A stretch of DNA of 64,000 bases from Acidianus infernus (GCF_009729545.1 NZ_WFIY01000004.1:656001-720000), one strand, 5' to 3'. Shown: positions 9,470 to 19,639, numbered from the stretch's first letter. Numbers and translations: made by a program. The notes: generated from the sequence alone by a model not told the origin.

Positions 9470-11680
9470 TCACGACAAGAAATCTTCTGGCTTTGGTATT
9501 TGTTTGGGTAGTCCTTTTCTTTCTCTTATTTTCATTATTACATCCATTAGTAAGCTGTCTGGTACTGGAGCCCATCTACTAAACTCTGTACCCCAGAATG
9601 CTCTACCTCCAGTTGCTCCTCTTAAATCACTAGCTAATTCATAAGAATCTGCTACTGGAATCTCTGCAAGTATTCTTGCAACATTACCTACTTGTGTCAT
9701 ATTAAGAATCTTTCCTCTCTTCCTTGTAAGTACTGCAGTTACATTACCTACTAAATCCATTGGAACTCTTATGTCTAACTTTTGTAAAGGTTCTAACAAT
9801 GTTGGTCTAGATGTTAAGAAGCCTGCAAAAATGGCGTTCCTAACTGCTGGATATATTTGTGCAGGACCTCTATGTGCTGGATCTTCATGGACAACAGCAT
9901 CGTGTAATACTACCTTTAATCCTCTTATAGGTTCGTGAGCTAAAGGACCTTCTCTCATTGCTAGTCTAAATCCTTGTAATAACGTGTCCATTATTTCTCT
10001 TAAGTGTTGAATGCCGCTAGTCATATCTACAAATAAGTTAACGTTCTCGTCCACAGCAATAATTCTTTTGGCCTCGTCATAATCCCAATCTGCTTGATCT
10101 CTTAAGATCTTAGCCATTTCTTTAGAGTCCATATCTTCTCTAATTGTACCATTAGCAATCAATTCTATTGTTTGTTCATTTAATGGTTCTACGCTAATGT
10201 AGAATTTATTGTGCTTATTGGGAGATTTTCCTTCAAATACTTGACTCTTAGCTCTTATGCTTTCTCTATAAACTACAATGGGTGGTGATGTATTAACTTC
10301 TATTCCATAGTTATCTTTAAGTAACTGAAGTGAAACTTCCAAATGTAAGAATCCCATTCCAGATAATAAGTACTCTCCTGTTTCCTCGTTAATTTTTACA
10401 ACTAAATTGGGGTCTTCAATAGTTAATTTTCTCAAAGCATCTATCATCTTAGTTAAATCTTTAGGATTCTTAGGCTCTACAGCTATAGTAACTACTGGTT
10501 CTGAAACATAATGTAAGCTTTCAAAGCTACCTTGTAAATTCTTGTAATTAATATCAACTAAAGTTTCTCCTGCCCTTGCTTTATCTAAACCCAGTACTGC
10601 TGCTATATTACCTGCCGGTATTTCGTCTGCTAATTCCCTTAATTGACCCATGTAAATACTAACTTGCAATATCTTCTGAGGAGATTTTGCGTTAACTAAC
10701 CATACTTCTTCTCCGGATCTAAGAGTTCCAGAGAATACTCTACCTGTAGCTACTAGTCCAGCATGAGGATCTACTTTCATATCGTTTATCATCATTACTA
10801 TAGGCCCATTAGGATCTGCATTTAACATTGATTTTACTAAATCATTATCCATATCTCCCTTCCATATTTTTGGAATTCTATATTTCTGTGCATCTCTAGG
10901 ATTAGGGACAAACTTAATTACTGCATCCAATAATGCTTCATGAATTGGAACTTGAGAGGCTAATTCATTAATCTTGTTCTTATCAGAAGATGTATAAGCG
11001 TCTATTACGTTTTTCATGTTTATTCCTTTCTTTTGGGCAATGGGTAAAGTAAATCCCCATTTATCCTTTGCAGAACCAAATACTACAGTACCTTGGGTGG
11101 GATTAACCATCCATTTATCCTTGAATTCTGGTTCAGCATACATGTCTATTAGATCGTTTACGCTTTTTATTATATCCAGAAGTTTCTGCATCATTTCTTG
11201 AGGTCCTAGTTTCAATTCCTTTACTAGTCTGTCTATCTTATTGATAAATAAGATTGGCCTTACTCTCTCTTCTAAGCTTTGTCTTAGGACAGTTTCTGTT
11301 TGAGTCATTACTCCTTCTACTGCATCAACTACGACTATAGAGCCATCTAATACTCTCAAACTTCTAGTAACTCTACCGCTAAAATCTACGTGACCTGGCG
11401 TATCAATTAAGTTAATTACGTATCCTTTACCATCAACTTCGTGATATAAGCTTACGTTAGCTGCCTTTACGGTTATACCTCTTTGTTGCTCAACAGATAA
11501 ATAATCCAATGCGAGAGCTTCTCCTGCTACTTTAGGAGAAATTATACCTGCAGCTGCTAATAACGTATCGCTTGTTGTAGTCTTTCCGTGGTCTACGTGT
11601 GCTATGATTCCTATATTTCTAACTCTTTCAATATCTTTCATTAGGCTTAAGACTTGTTCTGTAGTCTTATATTTCGCCAA
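9470..11680 (-). CDS. fusA: Translation elongation factor aEF-2
   Basis: GTPase that drives ribosomal translocation. 736 residues. G motifs: AHVDHGKTT, the switch II DTPGH, and NKID. The C-terminal HEDPAHRGPAQIYPAVRNA contains the histidine that is modified to diphthamide in archaea and eukaryotes. Start placed at TTG 11680 (MAKYKTTEQV), because homologues begin M-x-x-YKT and GGTGA lies 6 bases upstream; a GTG one codon earlier is possible. Downstream gene is the HAD hydrolase. Confidence 0.97.
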   Translation of the reverse strand: MAKYKTTEQVLSLMKDIERVRNIGIIAHVDHGKTTTSDTLLAAAGIISPKVAGEALALDYLSVEQQRGITVKAANVSLYHEVDGKGYVINLIDTPGHVDFSGRVTRSLRVLDGSIVVVDAVEGVMTQTETVLRQSLEERVRPILFINKIDRLVKELKLGPQEMMQKLLDIIKSVNDLIDMYAEPEFKDKWMVNPTQGTVVFGSAKDKWGFTLPIAQKKGINMKNVIDAYTSSDKNKINELASQVPIHEALLDAVIKFVPNPRDAQKYRIPKIWKGDMDNDLVKSMLNADPNGPIVMMINDMKVDPHAGLVATGRVFSGTLRSGEEVWLVNAKSPQKILQVSIYMGQLRELADEIPAGNIAAVLGLDKARAGETLVDINYKNLQGSFESLHYVSEPVVTIAVEPKNPKDLTKMIDALRKLTIEDPNLVVKINEETGEYLLSGMGFLHLEVSLQLLKDNYGIEVNTSPPIVVYRESIRAKSQVFEGKSPNKHNKFYISVEPLNEQTIELIANGTIREDMDSKEMAKILRDQADWDYDEAKRIIAVDENVNLFVDMTSGIQHLREIMDTLLQGFRLAMREGPLAHEPIRGLKVVLHDAVVHEDPAHRGPAQIYPAVRNAIFAGFLTSRPTLLEPLQKLDIRVPMDLVGNVTAVLTRKRGKILNMTQVGNVARILAEIPVADSYELASDLRGATGGRAFWGTEFSRWAPVPDSLLMDVIMKIRERKGLPKQIPKPEDFLS

Positions 11681-11744
11681 CACTAATCACCAATATACGA
11701 CTAGTACTAAGTTTAAGAAGTATTAAAATGTGTCTGCACGGTTC

Positions 11745-12437
11745 TTATATAAAATCCATTAATGATTTCTTGTTATTAGAATTTGAAGACTGAGGAGAGT
11801 AAGGTGTTATTAGAATTTTATATAATTCTTCAGCTCTTTTTCTACTTCCTAACGCTCTCTCTAAATCAGAAATTGATGCGTTGCATATATTTCTTATTGT
11901 AGAAAATTTCTCTAGTAATTTTTTAGCATTTACTTCACCGATATTAGGAAATGATTCAACAACATACAGTTGAATGTCCTTAATGCTTTCAAATTTAGGC
12001 TTATCATGAAGGTTAATTATTCTATTTTTACTTCTATGCTCTTGAAACTTTTCAGCTAGTTTTACTAAAACTTCTGCAGTATCTCTTTTATCAGAGGAAT
12101 ATATTACCTTTACATCATAGTCAACAATAATAGAGATTAATGCGGAATTAATTGCCTTCCATTTTTCAGTAATCTCTCTAATCCTATTTAGATTTCCCTC
12201 TATAAGTAAGAAAGAAGTCTCATAAGCTGAAGTTAATCTATCAATTTGATCAAAAAATCTTTTATCAAAAACAGAATTTACCAGATCAGAAACACTTTTC
12301 CTTTCTACGGCTACACCGTCTGCTAATACATAATCCGCTACGTCCAATTGCTCTATTATTACTGATATGCCCATATCTTTAAGAATTTCAGGAATTCCAC
12401 TATTTTTTTCTCTGTTATCAACGTATATTCTTAACAT
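11745..12437 (-). CDS. xpf: XPF/ERCC4-type 3'-flap structure-specific endonuclease
   Basis: 230 residues, the short crenarchaeal form without helicase domain. Nuclease motif: YVDNREK at residues 4-10, DVADYVLADGVAVERKSVSDL around 32-52 with the ERK catalytic triad. Two helix-hairpin-helix repeats follow (SFPNIGEVNAKKLLEKF, then LERALGSRKRAEEL). The C-terminal KKSLMDFI resembles a PCNA-interacting PIP box, consistent with the known PCNA dependence of the Sulfolobus enzyme. Starts with ATG and stands between prefoldin beta and EF-2 on the same strand. Confidence 0.9.
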   Translation of the reverse strand: MLRIYVDNREKNSGIPEILKDMGISVIIEQLDVADYVLADGVAVERKSVSDLVNSVFDKRFFDQIDRLTSAYETSFLLIEGNLNRIREITEKWKAINSALISIIVDYDVKVIYSSDKRDTAEVLVKLAEKFQEHRSKNRIINLHDKPKFESIKDIQLYVVESFPNIGEVNAKKLLEKFSTIRNICNASISDLERALGSRKRAEELYKILITPYSPQSSNSNNKKSLMDFI

Positions 12438-12466
12438 TATGTGAGAATGATAGAGTTATAAAAAAT

Positions 12467-12853
12467 TTAAGCTTTTGGAGGATTAGATGAGCCCTTGAGT
12501 TGTGGATAATATCTTTGTAATAAATCATTAACATTCTTTTGCAAATCTTCGAATTGCTTTCTTAATAATGATTCTTGCTTCAAATACGTTCTACTTCTTA
12601 ATTCAAGTATTTCCTTTCTATCGTTTAATTCTTGTTCAATGGAAGCCTTATCTTTCCTAACTAATATATTACCTACTATCTTATAAACAGGGGTATCGGC
12701 ACTTAACTTTGATAATTCCTCTAGAATCTTGTTTATTTCTCTTAGTTCACTATCAATTACACTTCTCTCATATGTTAAATTGTCTAATTGCTTTTGTAAT
12801 TGTTGAAGTTTTATTAACTGGGTCTGTACTTCAGGGGGAATTTTTTCTGCCAC
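12467..12853 (-). CDS. pfdB: Prefoldin subunit beta
   Basis: 128-residue small coiled-coil chaperone subunit that delivers nascent proteins to the thermosome. Two long heptad-rich helices (residues 8-50 and 78-118) flank the beta-hairpin segment around VYKIVGNILVRKD, the beta-type prefoldin layout. GTG start with a strong GGTGG six bases upstream. The upstream pcc1 gene overlaps by 23 bases; this pcc1-pfdB pair is conserved in archaea. Confidence 0.92.
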   Translation of the reverse strand: MAEKIPPEVQTQLIKLQQLQKQLDNLTYERSVIDSELREINKILEELSKLSADTPVYKIVGNILVRKDKASIEQELNDRKEILELRSRTYLKQESLLRKQFEDLQKNVNDLLQRYYPQLKGSSNPPKA

Positions 12854-13076
12854 TTTTATCCACCTCTTCTAATGTTCTTAGAATTGTATAGAGCCAAAAT
12901 ATATAAGAGTTCATTATTGCCCTGCCCCTACTTATTGTTTCTGCCTTAATTCTAATAGTTAAAGGGTCATCTATTTTAACGTATTTTTCATCAATTTTCT
13001 CTAAAAGTATTGCTTTACGAACTATTTCTCTTATATCCTCAGGCATTTCATTTATAGAGATAGTTATTGAAATCAT
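12831..13076 (-). CDS. pcc1: KEOPS complex Pcc1-like subunit
   Basis: 81 residues. The pattern PLTIRIKAETISRGRAIMNS followed by a hydrophobic helix (YIFWLYTILRTLEEV) is that of Pcc1/LAGE3, the dimerising subunit of the KEOPS complex that makes t6A37 on ANN-decoding tRNAs. Position between a Brix protein and prefoldin beta is the usual archaeal location. Overlaps both neighbours (29 and 23 bases), indicating coupled translation. A second candidate KEOPS subunit lies at 43213. Confidence 0.8.
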   Translation of the reverse strand: MISITISINEMPEDIREIVRKAILLEKIDEKYVKIDDPLTIRIKAETISRGRAIMNSYIFWLYTILRTLEEVDKSGRKNSP

Positions 13077-13566
13077 ATGTTCTAATAATAGGACCTACAA
13101 GTTTTTCAAATTTATTGACAAATTTTATTTCGCATATCTCTTCCTTTTTTACTATATCTATAAAGTTGTCACATGACGAGATATTAAATAAATTTAGATC
13201 AACTAAGAATGGAATGAACTCTTTACACTCAATGTTCCTAATACAAATCTTATCAATTTTTTTCCTTTCAATTCTAAAGTCTGATAACGTAGAAACTCCC
13301 TTTATTTTTATTTCGTATCTTATCTTATTTTGAATAGCATCATAAAGTAGTATTCTACGTGGATTTCCTTTATCAGAGTCCACATACAGAATAAACCTAC
13401 AATTTAATTTCCTACAATAAAATAAAACATCTTCGATCGAACTTCTTCCTCTATTGCGTTTTATAGAATAAGGAATAACGCACTCTAGATCGTTTAAAAA
13501 ATTCCTTAATCTAGAGGATGCATCTCTGCTAGAAGTTATAAGTACATTAATACGGTGTGTAAGCAA
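13048..13566 (-). CDS. Brix-domain ribosome biogenesis protein
   Basis: About 170 residues. Begins with the Brix N-terminal VLITSSRDASSRLRNFLNDL and continues with the RGRSSIEDV and RFILYVDSDKGNPRRI segments found in archaeal single-domain Imp4/Brix proteins, which act in rRNA maturation. The start is uncertain: no ATG or GTG is available in frame near the expected position. The TTG at 13566 gives five residues more than homologues, while an ATT at 13551, overlapping the L37Ae stop codon, would give the family-like MNVLITSSRD. Coupled to the upstream L37Ae gene. Confidence 0.72.
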   Translation of the reverse strand: MLTHRINVLITSSRDASSRLRNFLNDLECVIPYSIKRNRGRSSIEDVLFYCRKLNCRFILYVDSDKGNPRRILLYDAIQNKIRYEIKIKGVSTLSDFRIERKKIDKICIRNIECKEFIPFLVDLNLFNISSCDNFIDIVKKEEICEIKFVNKFEKLVGPIIRTYDFNNYLYK

Positions 13567-13765
13567 GACCGGCCCATTTTGCTTTACATTTCTTACAGTA
13601 CCAAATTCCACTGGCTAATCTAGATACTGTACCAACAGTTTTACATACTGGGCATTGATAATCTTGATATCTCTTTTCCATAACTTCCTTCCATCTTTTC
13701 CTTAGAGTAGATCCATATCTAGCACCAAATCTCCCTGCTATGCCTACAACCTTATACTTTGCCAT
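13547..13765 (-). CDS. rpl37ae: 50S ribosomal protein L37Ae (eL43)
   Basis: 72-residue zinc-ribbon ribosomal protein. The sequence opens MAKYKVVGIAGRFGARYGS; the four zinc cysteines are in CPVCKT (near 38) and CKKCKA (near 58). Start ATG preceded by GGTGA. Located between the exosome gene rrp42 and the Brix gene, the standard archaeal order. Confidence 0.95.
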   Translation of the reverse strand: MAKYKVVGIAGRFGARYGSTLRKRWKEVMEKRYQDYQCPVCKTVGTVSRLASGIWYCKKCKAKWAGLAYTPY

Positions 13766-13775
13766 TTTAATTCAC

Positions 13776-14606
13776 CTATTGTATGTTTATTTGCTTTTTA
13801 AGTTCTTCGAACAATTTTTGGCTAACTGACCTAGCTAAAGTTTCTACATTATCTATCTCTGTTAAAGTAAATGTGCCTATGCCAGTTTTCTGTATACCAA
13901 CAATTCTACCTTCTGGTGTATACGATAATGAAATCTTAGCGTCCATTATTCCTTCTTCATCTAAATCTGGATCGACTACTAAATGCTTGCCTATTTTAGC
14001 TACTGATACAGTGACTACTGGAAAATTCATTGGGAGTTTCTCTCCTTTCTCTTCTTTAATAATTTTTATTTCATCCCCTTCTTTTACAACTTTAGGTAAT
14101 CTAGTATCATAAAGTGCAGATACTGCAGCTAACGTACATGCATCTAATATATTTCCTCCGTAATCTAAGACGTAAATATCGACCCACACTGTCCATATCT
14201 TTTTGCCGGGTTCTATTACTAGCTTAGATAAGTCTATTGACTTAGAGTCTCTAAGGCTTCTATCAACAACTCTAGATAATTCTATTGCATTTTCATCTGG
14301 AGGACCTGGCTCAAAGGTTTCATAAGCCAACGGTAACAACTCAACATTAACAACTAAATTACCCTGATTCGGAGTGTCCTCAAACGGTTCTTCTGGTTCA
14401 ACCTTAACTCCTGCTAAAACTGTAGTGTCACCAAGTTTAACTAATGCAGAGCCATCAGCTTTTTTTGCGTAACCTAATGTTATGCTTAATGGCCTATACT
14501 CGTTGAATTTCCTACCATCCGCTCTAATTCCTCTATCTAAGCTTGCTAGTATACTTTCTCTCTTAATTAATGGTACTATGTTCTCGTTTGATGGAGTTAT
14601 TGACAT
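13776..14606 (-). CDS. rrp42: Exosome complex component Rrp42
   Basis: 276 residues, RNase PH fold. Non-catalytic partner of Rrp41 in the hexameric exosome ring for 3'-5' RNA decay and tailing. Markers: RGIRADGRKFNEYRPL, LGDTTVLAGVKVE, AYETFEPGPPDENAIELSRV and WVDIYVLDYGGNILDA. As expected of Rrp42, it lacks the conserved catalytic aspartate context of Rrp41. Begins one base after the rrp41 stop. Confidence 0.95.
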   Translation of the reverse strand: MSITPSNENIVPLIKRESILASLDRGIRADGRKFNEYRPLSITLGYAKKADGSALVKLGDTTVLAGVKVEPEEPFEDTPNQGNLVVNVELLPLAYETFEPGPPDENAIELSRVVDRSLRDSKSIDLSKLVIEPGKKIWTVWVDIYVLDYGGNILDACTLAAVSALYDTRLPKVVKEGDEIKIIKEEKGEKLPMNFPVVTVSVAKIGKHLVVDPDLDEEGIMDAKISLSYTPEGRIVGIQKTGIGTFTLTEIDNVETLARSVSQKLFEELKKQINIQ

Positions 14607-14607
14607 T

Positions 14608-15339
14608 CTACTCCTCCTTTAATTCTGCATACTTATTTTTAAGAGTCTCTTTCTCTAAATTATAAATAATATTTATTCCCTTCATTGCTAGCTCCATTCC
14701 TTGCCTAAATTCTTCTGGGGTCATGTTTCCATTAAGCTGTAAAAGATTTATTTGACCAATTGAAGGCATCATGGCTACTGGCATGTCTGCTTCTCCCCAC
14801 ATATCTTCTGGCTCATTTAAATCTAAAACTACTACGCCGTCTGCTTTGCCTACTGCAACAGCAGCTATTAAATCTCTTACTGGTATTCCTGCATCAACCA
14901 CGGCTAAAGAAGCCGCCATTAGAGATGCCAATCTAGTTCCTGCATCTGCTTGTAATACTTCCATGAAAACATCTATAGAAGTTCTAGGAAACTGTTCTAC
15001 AAGTATTTGTGCTTCTAAAGCCTCTCTTATTACTTTAGATAATTCAATTTCTCTCCTACTAGGTGCAGGATTCTTTCTTTCATCAGTAGAGAAAGGAGTC
15101 ATATGATATCTTACCCTTAATACAGCTCTATTTGGCAATGCCAAATGCCTTGGATGCATTTCTCTAGGGCCATAAACGGCTGCCAAGATTTTAGTATTAC
15201 CAACTTCAACTATAGCTGACCCATCTGCGTTCTTTAATACTCCTACTTCCATCTTCATTGGTCTTAATTCGTCTGGTCTTCTTCCATCTAATCTTAATCC
15301 ATTATCTAAAATTAATTTAGGCTTTTGAATTTGTAACAT
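14608..15339 (-). CDS. rrp41: Exosome complex component Rrp41 (catalytic)
   Basis: 243 residues, RNase PH fold with phosphorolytic activity. GLRLDGRRPDELRPMK near the N-terminus, phosphate and RNA-binding arginines in the segment PSRREIELSKVIREAL, ADAGTRLASLMAAS, and the conserved EADMPVAMM containing the catalytic-region aspartate. ATG at 15339 is preceded by GGTGA and overlaps the end of rrp4 by 23 bases. The operon order rrp4-rrp41-rrp42 is classic for archaea. Confidence 0.96.
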   Translation of the reverse strand: MLQIQKPKLILDNGLRLDGRRPDELRPMKMEVGVLKNADGSAIVEVGNTKILAAVYGPREMHPRHLALPNRAVLRVRYHMTPFSTDERKNPAPSRREIELSKVIREALEAQILVEQFPRTSIDVFMEVLQADAGTRLASLMAASLAVVDAGIPVRDLIAAVAVGKADGVVVLDLNEPEDMWGEADMPVAMMPSIGQINLLQLNGNMTPEEFRQGMELAMKGINIIYNLEKETLKNKYAELKEE

Positions 15340-16060
15340 TCAACTCACCTTTTTTCCTTTCTATTAGTTCCTTTATCCTATCAGTCAAACCTTTAATATG
15401 AGATTCCCTTTCTATAGTTTTTATAGACAAAAATAACACTTCTTCCATATCTTTAGATGGGCAATTAGCCCATATACGACCATTCTGAGCAACTATCATT
15501 TCGCACCCTGTTTCTGACGTTAATAATTCATACATACTCTTATTCTTACCTATTACTCTCGGGACTTTTACTGGCATTATATCTATTATTTTACCATTAT
15601 TCAATCTTCCTAATCCTTTTCCTTTTACAGTTAATACTGGATTTATTGTTCTATCAAAACTTTCTACTCTAGCTATTACATAATCTCCAATATCAAGATA
15701 TTTTCTTAAATCTTCACCTATATTGACTGGCCTTCCTAATAGAGAAAGTGCAGGCAAATATGCTGAATAGGGGGCTTTAATGTCAACTATCCATCCATAT
15801 AATTCCACGTCTTCTATAAGTCCTATCACTGTATCTCCTACTCTTGGATAATAATGAGATCCTTCAAGCGGTATTATTTCAAAAGTAGAATCCTTAGGGT
15901 CTACTATACCTATAACTGTAGAATAATATTTATTGCCGAGTTTATAAATATAGGGAGACCAAGGTATTTGAAAATTGCCTTCTGCAATTAAATCACCAGG
16001 CACTACTATACTTCTAGATTTAAAGTAAATCTTGTTATTAGAATTTTGATTAGAATCCAT
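15317..16060 (-). CDS. rrp4: Exosome complex RNA-binding cap protein Rrp4
   Basis: 247 residues. An N-terminal SRSIVVPGDLIAEG strand region leads into an S1 domain (around VGDTVIGLIEDVELYGWIVD, residues 75-140) and a KH domain (around VPRVIGKNKSMYELL, residues 165-205). It sits on the Rrp41/Rrp42 ring and gives affinity for A-rich RNA in the Sulfolobus exosome. Lies directly after the SBDS gene and before rrp41. Confidence 0.94.
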   Translation of the reverse strand: MDSNQNSNNKIYFKSRSIVVPGDLIAEGNFQIPWSPYIYKLGNKYYSTVIGIVDPKDSTFEIIPLEGSHYYPRVGDTVIGLIEDVELYGWIVDIKAPYSAYLPALSLLGRPVNIGEDLRKYLDIGDYVIARVESFDRTINPVLTVKGKGLGRLNNGKIIDIMPVKVPRVIGKNKSMYELLTSETGCEMIVAQNGRIWANCPSKDMEEVLFLSIKTIERESHIKGLTDRIKELIERKKGELNVTNSKA

Positions 16061-16061
16061 A

Positions 16062-17510
<1,449 letters not shown>

Positions 17511-17549
17511 TTTTATAGACTTGAACCGGTTAATAAAAGTGTTACACAT

Positions 17550-17606
17550 TATTCAGATCGTCGCTGGGCACATCATTTTACAGCCATCTAAGTCTTCATC
17601 ATCTAA
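17550..17606 (-). ncRNA. C/D box sRNA (2'-O-methylation guide), candidate
   Basis: On the minus strand the order is: C box ATGATGA (17602-17596), a 12-base guide, D'-like CTGT, a 3-base spacer, C' box ATGATGT, a 13-base guide (GCCCAGCGACGAT) and D box CTGA (17556-17553). Spacing and box order match archaeal double-guide C/D sRNAs. The D' box deviates by one base. It lies in the 100-base gap between pop5 and psmA and its 5' end overlaps the pop5 stop codon region. Targets not determined; the D guide would pair with ATCGTCGCTGGGC. Confidence 0.72.
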
Positions 17607-18030
17607 TACCAATTAATCTTTTAGCCTTTTTTAAACTTCCTGTAGTTCTCTTAGGCACTATTAGTACTTTCTTGCCATCTACTGCCTTAACTAAAGGCAA
17701 AGATGCTATAACAGCTTTATATCCCGCTCTGTTAGTAGAAATTATTCCTTCATTAGAATCATTTAAATAAATAATAACTCTAGGATTAGAAATCTCTAAC
17801 CACATACTTCCAAGAAGCTCTTTAACTGCAGATCTTATCGCTTCCTCTATATTTTTTTGGCTGATTTTTTGATCTTCGCTAATAATATAGAAAACTATAT
17901 ATCTCTTGGATTTAATATCTTTCTTATTTTTAATCTTTCTTATATATAAATTATTTCTATATAAAATTAAATAGGTTAAGATAGATAGCCATATAATTAA
18001 CACAAAGTCAATAATAATTTGAACTAACAT
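17599..18030 (-). CDS. rnp2: RNase P protein component 2 (Pop5 homologue)
   Basis: 143 residues. The RNase P Pop5 fold is recognised from KRYIVFYIISEDQKISQKN, the helix IEEAIRSAVKELLG, ISTNRAGYKAVIASLPLV and the C-terminal VPKRTTGSLKKAKRLIG. Unusually, residues 3-24 form a strongly hydrophobic segment (VQIIIDFVLIIWLSILTYLI) followed by basic residues, which looks like a membrane anchor placed before the RNA-binding domain. Overlaps rnp3 by 23 bases. Confidence 0.85.
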   Translation of the reverse strand: MLVQIIIDFVLIIWLSILTYLILYRNNLYIRKIKNKKDIKSKRYIVFYIISEDQKISQKNIEEAIRSAVKELLGSMWLEISNPRVIIYLNDSNEGIISTNRAGYKAVIASLPLVKAVDGKKVLIVPKRTTGSLKKAKRLIGIR

Positions 18031-18571
18031 TGTTCAAAAACACCTGAGGTGATTTAAAAATCCAATAAGTTGCCATCTCATAGTCTGCACCATGCAATAT
18101 AAGATAATTAACTTTTGATAAAGGATTCCAAATCTCATTAAAATCTTTTGCACATGATGAAAATAAAATATTTCTAATCCATTTATAGCCCCATATTATA
18201 AACTTATATATAATGTATGAGGAGGAATATGGCAAAATTACCTCTACAGTCTTGTCATAAAGCCTAACTAAGTTGAGCGTAGTCCTTCTCTTAAAAAGGT
18301 GAAAATTTGCATTATCCACAGTTATTGCATGTACTTTATTATATGATATACATATTCGCAAAATCTCTTCTGTTAACGGTTTACAAAATATTAACTTATT
18401 TCCAGTATAAAGCTTAATATTACTAAAAAGAGTATTCTTATCTTTAGTCACTATTGTAACCCTTGAAATTCTTGAATTAGAATCTTTACCTTCTATAAAA
18501 GCTTCATCATAACCAGCTTTTTTTAAAAAATATTTAATCTTGAAATTGAGTATGCATGGCTCTATTAGCAA
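18008..18571 (-). CDS. rnp3: RNase P protein component 3 (Rpp30 homologue)
   Basis: 187 residues, at the short end for Rpp30 (usual TIM-barrel-like PHP fold). Recognised from position between the exosome-linked RNA-binding gene and pop5, the opening MLIEPCILNF, KKAGYDEAFIEG, and the strand-like alternation ITVDNANFHLF. The C-terminal third is divergent. TTG start at 18571; no other start is available before GYDEAF. Overlaps the upstream gene by 38 bases. Identification rests on context as much as on sequence. Confidence 0.72.
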   Translation of the reverse strand: MLIEPCILNFKIKYFLKKAGYDEAFIEGKDSNSRISRVTIVTKDKNTLFSNIKLYTGNKLIFCKPLTEEILRICISYNKVHAITVDNANFHLFKRRTTLNLVRLYDKTVEVILPYSSSYIIYKFIIWGYKWIRNILFSSCAKDFNEIWNPLSKVNYLILHGADYEMATYWIFKSPQVFLNNVSSNYY

Positions 18572-18986
18572 TTTTATTCAATTCCTCCTTAACTCTCTTT
18601 GGACCGCCAACAGAACTTATTATTATCTTTATAATATCGTCACCATCCCTAAGATAAAGCTTTCCTTCTGCTATGAACTTTTGCTTATCAATTCTTATGT
18701 GTATTTTACTTTTCTCAAGCCTAGAATCTATCGTAGAAACTAAATATAATAGATCTGCCTTATCTAATTTGGAAAATAAATAATCTACAATTTTTTCTGA
18801 GATTTTGCCTTGAAAATCATATTTTATTAGAGTAATTTTGTCTCCATAATGACCTTCAGTAGGATTCTCTGATATATTAGCATACTTTAAAAAATCTTGA
18901 AGAAAAGAATTCAAAGCATTTTTAATTTTTTCCACATCCTCAGTCTCATGACAAAATATTTGAAAAGAAACGCTAGTTACTTTCAT
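18534..18986 (-). CDS. RNA-binding protein, predicted exosome-associated (COG1325)
   Basis: 150 residues of alpha/beta pattern without catalytic motifs. Recognised by FQIFCHETEDVEKIKNAL, ENPTEGHYGDKITLIKY and the acidic-basic alternation DSRLEKSKIHIRIDKQ, typical of the small archaeal RNA-binding family encoded between L15e and RNase P subunits. Exosome association is a genomic-context prediction in the literature, not something visible here. The start codon overlaps the L15e stop by 4 bases. Confidence 0.75.
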   Translation of the reverse strand: MKVTSVSFQIFCHETEDVEKIKNALNSFLQDFLKYANISENPTEGHYGDKITLIKYDFQGKISEKIVDYLFSKLDKADLLYLVSTIDSRLEKSKIHIRIDKQKFIAEGKLYLRDGDDIIKIIISSVGGPKRVKEELNKIANRAMHTQFQD

Positions 18987-19639
18987 CCCTTACCAGGTAT
19001 TCTATCATAATTTTGTAGTCTATAATACTTATTGGCCTCATGTCTCTTCTTTGCTTCTCTTTCCTTCTGCTTCTTGACAAACTTATGTCTTACAGTATAC
19101 TTTAATCCTCTACTCTTTAATAGTCCTCTAGCTTTCTTACCTGCGGCAGTTAATCCTCTAAACACTCTTCTTCTATTAGCAGGATCTTGTAGCCACTTTA
19201 AGTTTGGATCATTCTTTATAACTGGATGCGCAGGATCTACCAAAATAACCTCATAATACTTGTAAAGACCGTCATCTCCCACAAAGTAACTACCGAGAAC
19301 TTCTAAGTTCGGATATCTTCTAGCAGCCTTTTCTTCAGCTATCCACCTATAGCCTTTTGATGGTGAAAACCCATATACGCCCATTCTTTTCTGTCTTCTA
19401 CCTTTATTAGGTCTAGGTTTATTTAATCCTCCTTTCCTAACTCTTACTCTGACTACGACAAATCCTTGCTTAGCTTTATATCCAATAGCTCTCGCTCTAT
19501 CTAGTCTAGTAGGTTTCTCTATTCTTACGACTGTGTTTTCTTCGTTTCTCCACTCTATCATTCTCTTCCTTAGTACACTCTTCTTCCATTCCTCATCTTG
19601 CCAAACTTTTGCTAAATAATGATACATGGATAATGCCAT
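18983..19639 (-). CDS. rpl15e: 50S ribosomal protein L15e (eL15)
   Basis: 218 residues, basic. The segments MYHYLAKVWQDEEWKKSV, RLDRARAIGYKAKQGFVVVR and GVYGFSPSKGYRWIAEEKAA are diagnostic. First gene of the minus-strand run that continues through RNase P proteins, psmA, SDO1 and exosome, so its promoter may drive much of the cluster. ATG at 19639; an ATG at residue 5 is an alternative. Confidence 0.95.
   Translation of the reverse strand: MALSMYHYLAKVWQDEEWKKSVLRKRMIEWRNEENTVVRIEKPTRLDRARAIGYKAKQGFVVVRVRVRKGGLNKPRPNKGRRQKRMGVYGFSPSKGYRWIAEEKAARRYPNLEVLGSYFVGDDGLYKYYEVILVDPAHPVIKNDPNLKWLQDPANRRRVFRGLTAAGKKARGLLKSRGLKYTVRHKFVKKQKEREAKKRHEANKYYRLQNYDRIPGKG

Noticed and set aside
9465..9575. 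N-terminal 37-residue extension of the HAD hydrolase
   Set aside because: Lies within EF-2 coding sequence; ATG 9464 places the DxDxT motif at the usual distance.
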